46,148 bases of DNA from Ruminococcus sp. JC304 (GCA_000285855.2 HE978651.1:1404216-1450363); one strand, 5' to 3'; positions 1-8,699 are shown, numbered from the stretch's first letter. Numbers and translations: made by a program. Notes: generated by a model not told the origin, from the sequence alone.

Positions 1-44
1 AGATGGGAAAAGCAGAATATCTCAAAGAACACGGAGATAAGTAA
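1..44 (+). CDS. Possible 3' end of a truncated upstream gene
   Basis: The window opens inside what may be the last codons of a gene. The frame starting at base 3 reads MGKAEYLKEHGDK and stops at TAA 42-44, and a strong terminator hairpin follows at 67-104. Charged, helix-like residues and the terminator suggest a real C-terminus, but the other two frames also stop within 60 bases, so the frame is a guess. Nothing can be said about function. Confidence 0.2.
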   Translation, partial: MGKAEYLKEHGDK

Positions 45-66
45 TTCTGCAGATACATAAAAAAAT

Positions 67-104
67 AACTTCCATATGCTGTAGACATACAGTATATGGA
101 AGTT
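67..104 (+). terminator. Intrinsic terminator hairpin
   Basis: A 17-bp stem (67-83 with 88-104) closes on the four-base loop GACA with a single G-T wobble, followed by GCTTTATA. It is well placed to end the gene whose tail lies at the start of the window. Confidence 0.7.
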
Positions 105-366
105 GCTTTATATAGCCAAAATTATATATATATTGTATCCAATATATAAAAATCATATATGCAATAATATGAATTATATCTTTTACATTTGGCCTATAAA
201 CGTATAACATGATAATCAGGGTCAAAAAGGGACCCGCCAAACATGAAAAAGCAGCAATTTACGCAGTAAAGCAGCGGATTTCGAATGTTTGAGAATAAAC
301 GGTAAAAGGATAAAGGCAGTTATCTGTACAGGAGATAGCTGAAAATAAACTTAAACGGGGAAAATT
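105..366. other. AT-rich intergenic region before the YoaK-like gene
   Basis: No gene is supported here. Bases 120-185 are very AT-rich. A small hairpin (318-325 with 333-340) lies in the probable leader of the next gene, and GGGG at 357-360 is a modest ribosome site for the ATG at 367. I see no convincing promoter. Confidence 0.4.
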
Positions 367-1080
367 ATGAAAGATCATAGTCAACACGAGATACAAATGT
401 CGGAAGCCTTTTTAAACAGTGCGTTCCTGGCACTGTCAGGAGGTTTTCAGGATGCTTATACTTATAATGCAAGAAACGAAGTATTCTGTAATGCACAGAC
501 AGGAAACGTGGTTCTTATGAGCCAGCATTTTATGGCAGGGGAAGTGACTGCAGGACTGGGGTACTTCTTTCCTATTATTTTCTTTGCACTGGGCGTATGG
601 GTTGCGGAGAAAATACAGGCAAATTATAAATATGCTCAGAAGCTCCACTGGAGACAGGGTGTTCTGCTGGCAGAAATCCTGATCTTATTTACAGTAGGTT
701 TCCTGCCAACCGAATACAATATGCTGGCAAATGCCATGGCATCCTTCGCCTGTGCAATGCAGGTACAGTCCTTCCGCAAGGTAAATGGTTATTCTTATGC
801 AAGTACCATGTGTATCGGAAACCTGCGTAGCGGTACTGCAGCATTGTCCGTTTATTTTCGTGAGAGAAAATCAAAACAGCTAGAACAGGCAATGTATTAT
901 TTCGGAATCATTTTTATGTTTGCATTGGGTGCCGGAATTGGTGGAAACCTGTCCATATGTTATGGAACCAGAATGATCTGGGTATCCTGCGGATTTCTTA
1001 TGGTCAGTTTCCTGCTGATGTTTGTAGAAAAATATAAACATTTTCATGAAGAAAATGGAAATGCCCACAGCAATTCGTAG
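367..1080 (+). CDS. YoaK family (DUF1275) membrane protein
   Basis: The 237-residue protein has the DUF1275/YoaK signature near its N-terminus: a first membrane segment with SGGFQDAYTY, then FCNAQTGNVVLMS. About six hydrophobic segments follow and the tail is charged. The length matches the family. Members are small integral membrane proteins of the cytoplasmic membrane whose substrate is not established. It stands alone, with a hairpin and a terminator-like structure just downstream, so it is probably transcribed by itself. The ATG is preceded by a short GGGG ribosome site. Family assignment is firm; the role is unknown. Confidence 0.85.
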   Translation: MKDHSQHEIQMSEAFLNSAFLALSGGFQDAYTYNARNEVFCNAQTGNVVLMSQHFMAGEVTAGLGYFFPIIFFALGVWVAEKIQANYKYAQKLHWRQGVLLAEILILFTVGFLPTEYNMLANAMASFACAMQVQSFRKVNGYSYASTMCIGNLRSGTAALSVYFRERKSKQLEQAMYYFGIIFMFALGAGIGGNLSICYGTRMIWVSCGFLMVSFLLMFVEKYKHFHEENGNAHSNS

Positions 1081-1087
1081 ATATCAA

Positions 1088-1117
1088 GTTAGGGGCAAAA
1101 TGCCTTTTGACCCTAAC
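1088..1117 (+). terminator. Hairpin directly after the YoaK-like gene
   Basis: A 13-bp stem with one G/A mismatch (1088-1100 with 1105-1117, loop TGCC) begins eight bases after the stop codon. There is no clear U-tract, so it may act in mRNA 3'-end protection or as a weak terminator. Confidence 0.5.
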
Positions 1118-1136
1118 ATCATTTCATAGCGTGTAA

Positions 1137-1190
1137 AAAAGACAGTCTGATGACCATTGTACCGAAAGGTGTGTGGACAGGCTGTCTTTT
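1137..1190 (+). terminator. Second terminator-like hairpin
   Basis: AAAAGACAG (1137-1145) pairs with CTGTCTTTT (1182-1190) around a 36-base loop, and the right arm ends in T residues. Stem and T-run are typical of an intrinsic terminator, although the loop is long. Confidence 0.5.
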
Positions 1191-1299
1191 ATTTAACATG
1201 TTTGTGAAATAAATTGCATATTCAACAAATAATATTCTATACAATACGGGTGCTTTATATATAATAGCTATAAATATTCAGAAAAATAAAGAAAGGATA

Positions 1300-1328
1300 T
1301 TGTGAAAATTAACTTATTGTAGTATAAT
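1300..1328 (+). promoter_or_regulatory. Promoter of the hydrogenase operon
   Basis: TTGTGA (1300-1305) and TATAAT (1323-1328) are separated by 17 bases, a good sigma-A promoter. The -35 box lies in a short imperfect dyad (TTGTGA-AAAT-TAACTT) that recalls half sites of the redox regulator Rex but does not match its usual 18-base operator. The transcript would have a leader of about 70 bases before the ATG at 1405. Confidence 0.6.
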
Positions 1329-1404
1329 AACAACAGCGCATATGTAGAAAATAACTAAAGTGTTAGCAAAGCCAAAACTATATAATGTTTAAGGAGGGAA
1401 CCGA

Positions 1405-1884
1405 ATGTTAGACCAGTCTTATTACAAGAAAACAGATGAGATTATCGAGCACTACGGACGTAAAGCTGCTTCGTTAATTCCCATCATGCAGGACATTCAG
1501 GCAGAGTATCGTTATCTGCCGGGAGAATTACTCACCTATGTAGCGGCTCAGATCGGGGTAAAGGAAGCCAAAGCATACAGTGTGGCAACCTTCTATGAAA
1601 ACTTTTCCTTTGAGCCAAAGGGAAAATATGTGATCAAGGTATGTGACGGTACTGCCTGTCATGTGAGAAAATCCATGCCTGTGAAAGAAGCCCTGATGAA
1701 GGAGTTGGGATTAAGCCATAAGAAACACACTACAGATGATATGCTTTTTACTGTGGAGACTGTTTCCTGTCTGGGTGCATGCGGACTGGCACCTACACTG
1801 ACAGTAAATGATGCGGTACATCCCAAAATGACACCTGAGAAGGCTGTAGAGCTGTTAAATGAATTGAGAGGTGAGAACGTATGA
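1405..1884 (+). CDS. hydC: NADH-dependent [FeFe]-hydrogenase, NuoE-like subunit
   Basis: This 159-residue protein is a NuoE/HydC-type thioredoxin-fold [2Fe-2S] subunit. The four ligand cysteines are visible: C80 and C85 (CDGTAC) and C122 and C126 (CLGAC). An N-terminal helical part with the ATFYENF motif precedes the fold, as in the family. It would relay electrons between the flavin subunit and the hydrogenase core in the cytoplasm. The start has an AGGAGGG site at a normal distance. Its stop overlaps the next start (ATGA), so it is co-translated with the NuoF-like subunit. In Desulfovibrio-type naming it corresponds to HndA. Confidence 0.92.
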   Translation: MLDQSYYKKTDEIIEHYGRKAASLIPIMQDIQAEYRYLPGELLTYVAAQIGVKEAKAYSVATFYENFSFEPKGKYVIKVCDGTACHVRKSMPVKEALMKELGLSHKKHTTDDMLFTVETVSCLGACGLAPTLTVNDAVHPKMTPEKAVELLNELRGENV

Positions 1885-3752
1885 GTATTACATGTAAAGA
1901 AGACCTGTTGAACCGACAGACAGAGGTAAAAGAGCAGATCAATACTTATACCTGCCGCGTACTTGTATGTTCAGGTACAGGTTGTATTGCATCCGGTTCT
2001 GAGAAAATTTATGAAGAAATGAAAAGGCTCTGTGAGGATATTGACGGGGTTACTGTTGAGATGCAGAAGGATGTTCCTCATGTGGGAGTGATCAAGACAG
2101 GATGCCAGGGCTTATGTGAGCTGGGACCGTTGATGAGAATTGAACCCTATGACTATCAGTATGTACATGTACAGCCTGAGGACTGTAAGGAAATTGTAGA
2201 GAGAACAGTTCTGGAGGGCAAACCTGTAGAGCGGCTGTTTTACAGAGAACATGACAAAGTCTGTCCTCATCCTGACGATATTCCGTTCCTTAACCAGCAG
2301 ACACGTATTGTGTTGGAAAACTGCGGTAAAATCGATGCAGAATCCATAGATGAATATATTGCAGTGGGTGGCTATCAGGCACTGGCAAAGGCTTTGGGTT
2401 CCATGACCTCTCAGGAAGTGATTGACGAAGTGACAAAATCTGGCCTCAGAGGCCGTGGTGGTGCAGGCTTCCCGGCTGGTAAGAAATGGTCTCAGGTAGC
2501 ACGCCAGGCAGAAAAGACCCGTTATGTTGTGTGTAACGGTGATGAGGGTGACCCTGGTGCATTTATGGATGGTTCCGTAATGGAAGGTGATCCATATAAA
2601 ATGATCGAAGGTATGACCATCGCAGCCTATGCAGTAGGAGCAGAAGACGGTTATATTTATGTTCGTGCAGAATATCCTCTTTCTGTAAAACGTCTGCATA
2701 TGGCTATTGAACAGGCGGAAAAATATGGTCTGTTAGGTGATAATATTTTAAATTCCGGTGTAAACTTCCATTTACATATCAACAGAGGTGCCGGAGCTTT
2801 CGTATGTGGAGAAGGTTCAGCACTTACCGCATCTATCGAGGGCAACAGAGGTATGCCTCGTGTAAAACCGCCCCGTACAGTAGAGAAGGGTCTGTGGGGA
2901 AAACCTACAGTTTTGAACAATGTAGAGACCTATGCGAATGTACCACGGATCATCCTTCAGGGAGCTGACTGGTTCCGTACCATCGGTACAGAAGGAAGTC
3001 CTGGAACAAAGACCTTCTCCCTGACCGGTGCCATTGAGAATACCGGCCTGATCGAGGTTCCTATGGGAACCACTCTCCGCCATATTATTTATGATATCGG
3101 AGGCGGTTTGAAGAGCGGTGCTGCTTTCAAGGGGGTTCAGATCGGCGGACCTTCCGGTGGATGCCTGATCCTGGATCAGCTGGATGCACCTCTTGATTTT
3201 GATGCAGTAAAGAAGTTGGATGCAATTATGGGCTCCGGTGGTCTGGTAGTTATGGATGAGAATACCTGTATGGTTGAGGTAGCCAGATTCTTTATGAACT
3301 TTACACAGCGAGAGAGCTGCGGTAAATGTGTACCATGCCGTGAAGGAACCAAACGTATGCTGGAGATTCTGGAGAGGATCGTAGATGGCAAGGGTGAGAT
3401 GTCTGATCTGGATGAGCTGGAAGAACTGGCAAATATGGTTCAGAATATGGCTCTCTGCGGTCTTGGCAAGAGTGCGCCTCTTCCTGTTATCAGTACCCTG
3501 AAACGCTTCCGTGATGAATATGAGGAACATATCCGTGACAAAAAATGCCGTGCAAAGGTATGTACAGCGCTTCGTCAGTTCCATATTAACCCTGAATTCT
3601 GTATCGGCTGCGGCAAATGCGCGAAAAACTGTCCGGCAGGTGCTATTTCAGGTAGGATCAAACATCCATATCACATCAATAACGATGTCTGTATCAAGTG
3701 CGGTGCATGTAAAGACAACTGTAATTTTGATGCGGTATACGTGGAAGCATAG
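1881..3752 (+). CDS. hydB: NADH-dependent [FeFe]-hydrogenase, NuoF-like flavin subunit
   Basis: The 623-residue protein carries, in order, an N-terminal thioredoxin-like [2Fe-2S] domain (C30, C35, C75, C79), a NuoF-type FMN/NADH-binding domain (GRGGAGFPAGKKW near residues 191-203, then GDEGDPGAF), a [4Fe-4S] site (ESCGKCVPCREGT), and a C-terminal two-cluster ferredoxin domain (CIGCGKCAKNC and CIKCGACKDNC). This is the arrangement of HydB/HndC, the subunit that handles NAD(H) in trimeric electron-bifurcating or confurcating hydrogenases. It lies between the NuoE-like and catalytic subunits in one operon. Whether this enzyme really bifurcates with ferredoxin is inference from subunit make-up. 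Confidence 0.93.
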   Translation: MSITCKEDLLNRQTEVKEQINTYTCRVLVCSGTGCIASGSEKIYEEMKRLCEDIDGVTVEMQKDVPHVGVIKTGCQGLCELGPLMRIEPYDYQYVHVQPEDCKEIVERTVLEGKPVERLFYREHDKVCPHPDDIPFLNQQTRIVLENCGKIDAESIDEYIAVGGYQALAKALGSMTSQEVIDEVTKSGLRGRGGAGFPAGKKWSQVARQAEKTRYVVCNGDEGDPGAFMDGSVMEGDPYKMIEGMTIAAYAVGAEDGYIYVRAEYPLSVKRLHMAIEQAEKYGLLGDNILNSGVNFHLHINRGAGAFVCGEGSALTASIEGNRGMPRVKPPRTVEKGLWGKPTVLNNVETYANVPRIILQGADWFRTIGTEGSPGTKTFSLTGAIENTGLIEVPMGTTLRHIIYDIGGGLKSGAAFKGVQIGGPSGGCLILDQLDAPLDFDAVKKLDAIMGSGGLVVMDENTCMVEVARFFMNFTQRESCGKCVPCREGTKRMLEILERIVDGKGEMSDLDELEELANMVQNMALCGLGKSAPLPVISTLKRFRDEYEEHIRDKKCRAKVCTALRQFHINPEFCIGCGKCAKNCPAGAISGRIKHPYHINNDVCIKCGACKDNCNFDAVYVEA

Positions 3753-3767
3753 AAGGGAGGATATACT

Positions 3768-5456
3768 ATGGGCCATATGATAATTGACGGTAGAAAGGTA
3801 GAATTTACCGATGAAAAAAATGTCCTGTCTGTCATCCGCAAGGCAGGGATCAATATTCCGACACTGTGCTACCACTCAGAGCTATCCACCTTTGGAGCCT
3901 GTCGTCTGTGTACAGTAGAGGATGACAGGGGCAGAACCTTTGCCTCCTGTTCCGAGGAACCAAGAGATGGAATGGTGATCTATACTAATTCAGGTAAGAT
4001 CAAGAAATACAGAAAACTGATCGTGGAACTTCTTCTGGCAGCACATTGCCGTGACTGTACAACCTGCGTAAAAAGCGGGGAATGTATTCTCCAGGAACTG
4101 GCACACCGTCTGGGTGTCCGGGAAATCAGATTTGAGAATACCAGAGAGACCAGGGAGCTGGATACCAGTTCACCATCCCTGGTGAGAGATCCTAATAAAT
4201 GTATTCTCTGTGGTAACTGTGTCCGTGCCTGTGAGGAAATCCAGGGTATCGGTGCTCTTGGATTTGCATTCAGAGGAACAGAGGCCATGGTAATGCCTGC
4301 ATTTAATAAAAAGATATCAGAAACAGAGTGTGTAAACTGCGGACAATGCCGTGTATTCTGTCCTACAGGTGCTATTTCTATTAAAACCCACATGGATGAA
4401 GCATGGGAAGCTCTGGCAGATCCGGAGGTACGGGTAGTTGCCCAGGTTGCTCCGGCAGTCCGTGTGGCAGTGGGAGATCATTATGGTCTTACCAAGGGTA
4501 GGAGCGTAATGGGCAAGATCGTAAACGCTCTTCACAGAATGGGCTTTGATGAGGTATATGATACTTCCTTCAGTGCTGACCTTACGATTATGGAGGAGAG
4601 CGCAGAATTCCTTGACAGGATCAAAAAGGGCGAGAAGCTTCCGCTTCTTACTTCCTGTTGTCCTGCATGGGTGAAATTTATTACAGATCAGTACAAAGAA
4701 TATATTCCAAATATTTCAACCTGCCGTTCCCCTCAGGGAATGCTTTCAGCAGTGATCAAGGAATATTTCCGTGATCCGGAACATGCAGCCGGCAAGAAAA
4801 CAGTTATGATCTCCATTATGCCCTGTACAGCAAAGAAGGCAGAGGCAGAACGTCCCAATAGTTATACAGACGGAGAGAAGGATACAGATATTGTGATCAC
4901 TACCACAGAGCTTCTCCGTATGATCGATAACTTTGGCATTGATTTTGCATCTCTGGAACCGGAAGCCTGCGATATGCCATTTGGCTTTGGCTCAGGCGGA
5001 GGTGTGATCTTTGGTGTGACCGGTGGTGTGACAGAGGCAGTGCTTCGCCGTCTTACCCCGGACCACAGCAAGGAAACCATGCGTGAGATCGCAGAGTGCG
5101 GTGTACGAGGAGAGGAAGGCATCAAGGAATTTACGGTACCTTATGAGGGTATGGACCTTAAGATCTGTGTTACCAGTGGCCTGGCAAATGCCAGAAAGGT
5201 TATGGAGCAGGTAAAGAACGGTGAGAAAGAATATCATCTCATCGAAGTAATGGCCTGCCGCAGGGGCTGCATCATGGGTGGCGGACAGCCTACCAGAGCA
5301 GGTGACAGAACCAAATCCCTGAGGGCCAAAGGTCTGTACAATGCAGATAATACTACGATCATCAAGAAATCCGATGAGAATCCATTAGTTGTAGAGCTTT
5401 ACAATGGACTGCTCAAGGGAAAAGAACATCATCTTCTTCACAACGAATCCTATTAA
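3768..5456 (+). CDS. hydA: [FeFe]-hydrogenase catalytic subunit
   Basis: The 562-residue protein has the full group A modular layout: a plant-type [2Fe-2S] domain (CYHSELSTFGACRLC), a His-ligated [4Fe-4S] segment (HCRDCTTCVKSGEC), two [4Fe-4S] clusters (CILCGNCVRAC and CVNCGQCRVFC), then the H-cluster domain with its three signatures TSCCPAW, MPCTAKKAEA and EVMACRRGCIMGGG. It catalyses reversible H2 formation from protons in the cytoplasm. It follows the NuoF-like gene by 15 bases with an AGGGAGG ribosome site. No hydE, hydF or hydG maturase is in the window, so these must be encoded elsewhere. Confidence 0.95.
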   Translation: MGHMIIDGRKVEFTDEKNVLSVIRKAGINIPTLCYHSELSTFGACRLCTVEDDRGRTFASCSEEPRDGMVIYTNSGKIKKYRKLIVELLLAAHCRDCTTCVKSGECILQELAHRLGVREIRFENTRETRELDTSSPSLVRDPNKCILCGNCVRACEEIQGIGALGFAFRGTEAMVMPAFNKKISETECVNCGQCRVFCPTGAISIKTHMDEAWEALADPEVRVVAQVAPAVRVAVGDHYGLTKGRSVMGKIVNALHRMGFDEVYDTSFSADLTIMEESAEFLDRIKKGEKLPLLTSCCPAWVKFITDQYKEYIPNISTCRSPQGMLSAVIKEYFRDPEHAAGKKTVMISIMPCTAKKAEAERPNSYTDGEKDTDIVITTTELLRMIDNFGIDFASLEPEACDMPFGFGSGGGVIFGVTGGVTEAVLRRLTPDHSKETMREIAECGVRGEEGIKEFTVPYEGMDLKICVTSGLANARKVMEQVKNGEKEYHLIEVMACRRGCIMGGGQPTRAGDRTKSLRAKGLYNADNTTIIKKSDENPLVVELYNGLLKGKEHHLLHNESY

Positions 5457-5485
5457 GGATTTTGTATAAAAACAGGTGAATAATC

Positions 5486-5550
5486 AGCAGCCTCCGGGCA
5501 TATCTTATAACAATACATGTGATTGTTTGTAAGTATGCAAGGGGGCTGCT
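5486..5550 (+). promoter_or_regulatory. Long-range hairpin that can cover the spoIVA ribosome site
   Basis: AGCAGCCTCC (5486-5495) can pair fully, with one wobble, with GGGGGCTGCT (5541-5550), which is followed by TTTTAT. The right arm contains most of the AGGGGG ribosome site of spoIVA. It may be a terminator for the hydrogenase operon, a device controlling spoIVA translation, or both. The 45-base loop is long for a terminator. Confidence 0.4.
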
Positions 5551-5555
5551 TTTAT

Positions 5556-7025
5556 ATGGAAAATTTTCAGATATACCGGGATATTCAGGCCCGTACCGGA
5601 GGGGATATATACATAGGTGTGGTGGGACCGGTACGTACCGGTAAATCTACTTTTATCCGGCGGTTTATGGAGATAGCCGCTCTGCCACAGATGTCAGAGA
5701 GAAAGCAGGCGGAGATCCGGGATCAGCTGCCGCTGAGCGGTTCCGGAAAAATCATCACAACTGTAGAACCCAAATTTATCCCCAAAGAAGCGGTCAGCGT
5801 TTCTCTGGGCACAGAACAGAAGGTGAGAGTACGGCTGATCGACTGTGTGGGATTTCTGGTGAAAGATGCAGGGGGAAATATGGAGGATGGAAAGGAAAGG
5901 ATGGTAAGAACACCCTGGTCGGAAAAAGCCATTCCTTTCCATGAAGCAGCCAGGATCGGCACCCAGAAGGTAATAGAGGAGCATTCCACCATCGGACTGG
6001 TGATCACTTCTGATGGTTCTTTTGGTGAACTGCCCAGAGAAAATTTTACAGAAGCAGAGGAGAAAACCATTCTGGAGTTGAAAAAACAGCATAAACCCTT
6101 TCTGGTGCTGGTTAATTCCCAGATGCCATACAAAGAAGCAGCCCAGAAAGCAGTATCTGAAATTCAGGAAAAATATCAGGTGACTGCCCTGAGTGTAAAC
6201 TGTGATCAGCTTCACAAAGAAGATATTGCCCAGATCCTGGAAAAAATACTTTATGAATTTCCAGTAAGTCAGATCCAGTTTTTTATACCCAAATGGGTGG
6301 AGATGCTGCCTGCTGACCATGAAGTAAAAAAACAGCTTTTGGAACAGATCAGGGAAAAAACAAAGCATCTGTTTCAGATCCGGGACATTACAAAGGAAGC
6401 CATACAGTTATCCGGACCTTATGTAAAGGATTCTCTGCTGGAGGATACAGGCCTGTCCGATGGTACTGTGAAGGTAAGGGTAAGGATACAGGATAAATAT
6501 TATTATCAGATGCTTAGTCAGATGAGTGGGACTCAGATGGAAAGTGAATATGAACTGATCCATACCATAAGGGATCTGGTACATATGAAAGAGGAATATG
6601 TAAAGGTCCGGAATGCACTGGAAGAGGTAAGAGGCTCCGGATATGGGGTGGTAGTGCCCAGGCTGGATGAAATCGAAATCCAGGAACCTCAGGTTATACG
6701 CCAGGGCAATAAGTTCGGTGTAAAAATAAAGTCCAAAAGCCCGTCCATCCATATGATCAAAGCCAATATTGAGACGGAAATTGCACCTATTGTGGGTACA
6801 GAACAGCAGGCAAAAGATCTGATCCAGTATATTGAAGAGAGCAGCGAGAGAGGGGAAAGTATCTGGGAGACAAATATTTTCGGGAAATCCGTAGAACAGC
6901 TGGTGCAGGATGGTATCCGGAGCAAAATTGCGGCCATCAGTGAAGAAAGCCAGATAAAGCTTCAGGATACCATGCAGAAAATTGTAAATGACAGTAAAGG
7001 CGGTCTGGTATGTATTATTATCTGA
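5556..7025 (+). CDS. spoIVA: Stage IV sporulation protein A (spore coat ATPase)
   Basis: SpoIVA forms the ATP-dependent basement layer of the spore coat on the forespore surface. The 489-residue protein begins MENFQIYRDIQARTGGDIYIG in all but certain agreement with the family and has the Walker A GPVRTGKST near residues 24-32 and a Walker-B-like VRLIDCVG. The C-terminus GGLVCIII fits the conserved membrane- or SpoVM-contacting end. I chose the ATG at 5556, not the earlier in-frame TTG 5523 or ATG 5535, because AGGGGG lies ten bases before it and family members start there. It shows the organism is an endospore former. It is convergent with the next gene. Confidence 0.95.
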   Translation: MENFQIYRDIQARTGGDIYIGVVGPVRTGKSTFIRRFMEIAALPQMSERKQAEIRDQLPLSGSGKIITTVEPKFIPKEAVSVSLGTEQKVRVRLIDCVGFLVKDAGGNMEDGKERMVRTPWSEKAIPFHEAARIGTQKVIEEHSTIGLVITSDGSFGELPRENFTEAEEKTILELKKQHKPFLVLVNSQMPYKEAAQKAVSEIQEKYQVTALSVNCDQLHKEDIAQILEKILYEFPVSQIQFFIPKWVEMLPADHEVKKQLLEQIREKTKHLFQIRDITKEAIQLSGPYVKDSLLEDTGLSDGTVKVRVRIQDKYYYQMLSQMSGTQMESEYELIHTIRDLVHMKEEYVKVRNALEEVRGSGYGVVVPRLDEIEIQEPQVIRQGNKFGVKIKSKSPSIHMIKANIETEIAPIVGTEQQAKDLIQYIEESSERGESIWETNIFGKSVEQLVQDGIRSKIAAISEESQIKLQDTMQKIVNDSKGGLVCIII

Positions 7026-7038
7026 GAAACAGAGCAGA

Positions 7039-7413
7039 TCAGGTTACAGCGTCAATAGAGAGACCGTCATCTGACTGATCACCTGCAGAGGCTTTCGTAC
7101 CCTCGATCACAACCTTATTGGGAAGGCAGACGATGGTACCGCCTTTGGAATCAATGGCATGCTGTTTCATACACAAATGATCCGGGCAGGTGGCTTCCGT
7201 CATACGGGCCTGCCCGTCTTTTATTTCGCAGATATTTGTATGGCCTATGGATATGGTCTGATCCTTTCCAAGAGAATAGGTGCCCAGTTTATTGCCATCT
7301 ACGGTGATGGTGATATAGCCGTAGTGCCCTTTCTGAAAATGGTTAATGCCCAGCCAGAGGATCAGGGCCAGAACCAGAATTCCGCCGATAAATAAAGCTT
7401 CTTTTTTTTTCAA
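7039..7413 (-). CDS. NusG domain II-containing membrane-anchored protein
   Basis: This 124-residue protein has one N-terminal membrane segment (about residues 7-23) followed by a small extracytoplasmic beta domain with the NusG_II pattern: GYITITVDGNKLGTYSLGKD, then a CPDHLC pair and IVCLPNKVVIE. Such proteins are often encoded beside Gx transporters and FMN-binding proteins, which in this window lie 17 kb away. The start is a TTG with GAGGT six bases upstream. A structured repeat on the same strand lies 86-230 bases before the start. Only 13 bases separate its end from spoIVA, with which it is convergent. The cellular role is unknown. Confidence 0.8.
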   Translation of the reverse strand: MKKKEALFIGGILVLALILWLGINHFQKGHYGYITITVDGNKLGTYSLGKDQTISIGHTNICEIKDGQARMTEATCPDHLCMKQHAIDSKGGTIVCLPNKVVIEGTKASAGDQSDDGLSIDAVT

Positions 7414-7498
7414 GAAAATACCTCACATTTCATAAATCTCAAGCCAGAGGTCAAATGCTTTTTATCTCTGACATCCTGTAAAAAATTATAAGTTATCA

Positions 7499-7641
7499 GT
7501 TACTGTTCACTCCGTTCACAGTAACTTAGCCAAAATTCATTCCAGATTGCCTGCGGCAATGGAATTTTGGCTTGTATGTCTCGGGATTTTGGCATATTCA
7601 AGCCAAAACACCTCGCGGAATAGTGGTGTGTGAACAGTAAC
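7499..7641 (-). repeat. Structured intergenic repeat, family A copy 1
   Basis: Outer 12-base inverted ends (GTTACTGTTCAC and GTGAACAGTAAC) enclose two hairpins and three conserved linkers. Read on the minus strand the order is CCGCGAGGTG, hairpin 1 (TTTTGGC with GCCAAAA), CCCGAGACATA, hairpin 2 (11-bp outer stem, 7528-7538 with 7562-7572, plus an inner ATTGCC/GGCAAT stem), then GAACGGAGTGAACAG. The second copy at 40466-40610 keeps linkers and hairpin positions with different stem bases. Read on the minus strand, the element precedes the NusG-domain gene. Confidence 0.75.
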
Positions 7642-7723
7642 AGTTATCATAACATGACAAAAAAACAAAAACAATAGAGTATGTCGGAGAAAATAATAAT
7701 ATGATAAAATTTATGGAAGAATC

Positions 7724-7753
7724 TTGACAACCGGACTCATGTGGTGGTACGTT
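7724..7753 (+). promoter_or_regulatory. Candidate purC promoter
   Basis: TTGACA (7724-7729) is followed after 18 bases by TACGTT (7748-7753), a weak -10 box. It lies about 50 bases before the purC start. I see no purine riboswitch aptamer in the leader. Confidence 0.4.
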
Positions 7754-7801
7754 AATACAGAATCATTATAGAATACATAACGAAGATTGAGGTGCGAGAA
7801 A

Positions 7802-8677
7802 ATGCAGGAATTAAAACCGATCAAAGAAGGTAAAGTACGTGAGATTTATGACAATGGTGACAGCCTGATCATGGTAGCAACTGACCGTATCAGCTGTTTC
7901 GATGTAATCTTGAAAAACCAGGTTACAAAGAAAGGTGCTGTGCTGACACAGATGTCAAAATTCTGGTTTGATTTTACAAAAGATATTCTTCCCAATCATA
8001 TGATTTCCGTTGATGTAAAAGATATGCCGGAATTCTTCCAGCAGGAAAAGTTTGACGGAAACAGTATGATGTGCCGCAAGCTGAACATGCTTCCTATTGA
8101 GTGTATTGTACGTGGATATATTACCGGAAGTGGCTGGGCAAGCTATCAGGAGACAGGAAAGGTCTGTGGCATTCAGCTTCCGGAAGGACTGAAAGAGTCT
8201 GACAAATTACCTGAGCCGATCTATACTCCTTCCACAAAGGCTGAGATTGGTGATCATGATGAGAACATCTCCTATGAACAGAGTATTGCTCACCTTGAGA
8301 AATACTTCCCTGGAAGAGGAGAGGAGTTAGCTTCAAAGCTTCGTGATAATACAATCGCACTGTATAAAAAGTGCGCAGAATATGCTCTGAGCAAGGGAAT
8401 CATTATTGCAGATACCAAATTTGAGTTTGGACTGGATGAAGAGGGAAATATGGTGATCGGTGATGAGATGCTTACACCGGACAGTTCCCGTTTCTGGCCT
8501 GCAGACGGATACGAGGCCGGACATGGACAGCCATCCTTTGACAAGCAGTTTGCCCGTGACTGGCTGAAAGCCAATCCGGATAATGACTGGACTCTTCCTC
8601 AGGAAATCGTAGATAAAACAATCCAGAAATATCTCCAGGGCTATGAAATGCTCACAGGAAAGAAACTGGGAGAATAA
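7802..8677 (+). CDS. purC: Phosphoribosylaminoimidazole-succinocarboxamide synthase (SAICAR synthetase)
   Basis: PurC joins aspartate to CAIR using ATP in purine synthesis. The 291-residue protein has the family start KEGKVREIYDNGDSLIMVATDRISCFDVIL, the ECIVRGYITGSGW motif, and the substrate-binding GDEMLTPDSSRFW near its C-terminal third. I chose ATG 7802 because GAGGTG lies seven bases before it; an upstream in-frame TTG at 7787 has no ribosome site. The gene is monocistronic, with a strong terminator after it and no other pur gene nearby. Confidence 0.95.
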   Translation: MQELKPIKEGKVREIYDNGDSLIMVATDRISCFDVILKNQVTKKGAVLTQMSKFWFDFTKDILPNHMISVDVKDMPEFFQQEKFDGNSMMCRKLNMLPIECIVRGYITGSGWASYQETGKVCGIQLPEGLKESDKLPEPIYTPSTKAEIGDHDENISYEQSIAHLEKYFPGRGEELASKLRDNTIALYKKCAEYALSKGIIIADTKFEFGLDEEGNMVIGDEMLTPDSSRFWPADGYEAGHGQPSFDKQFARDWLKANPDNDWTLPQEIVDKTIQKYLQGYEMLTGKKLGE

Positions 8678-8699
8678 TTTCCGAGGGGTTTCCTTCATC

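Noticed and set aside
1300-1320. Rex operator before the hydrogenase operon
   Set aside because: The dyad has only four bases between weak half sites and does not fit the 18-base Rex form well enough to call.
1348-1373. GTTAGCAAAGCCAAA in the hydrogenase leader as an iron operator
   Set aside because: It is TTAG-N6-CAAA, with the key C/T half broken, and lies after the promoter.
2112-2699. Minus-strand open frames across the hydrogenase genes
   Set aside because: They are shadows of well-conserved genes, with Cys/His-rich random-like products.
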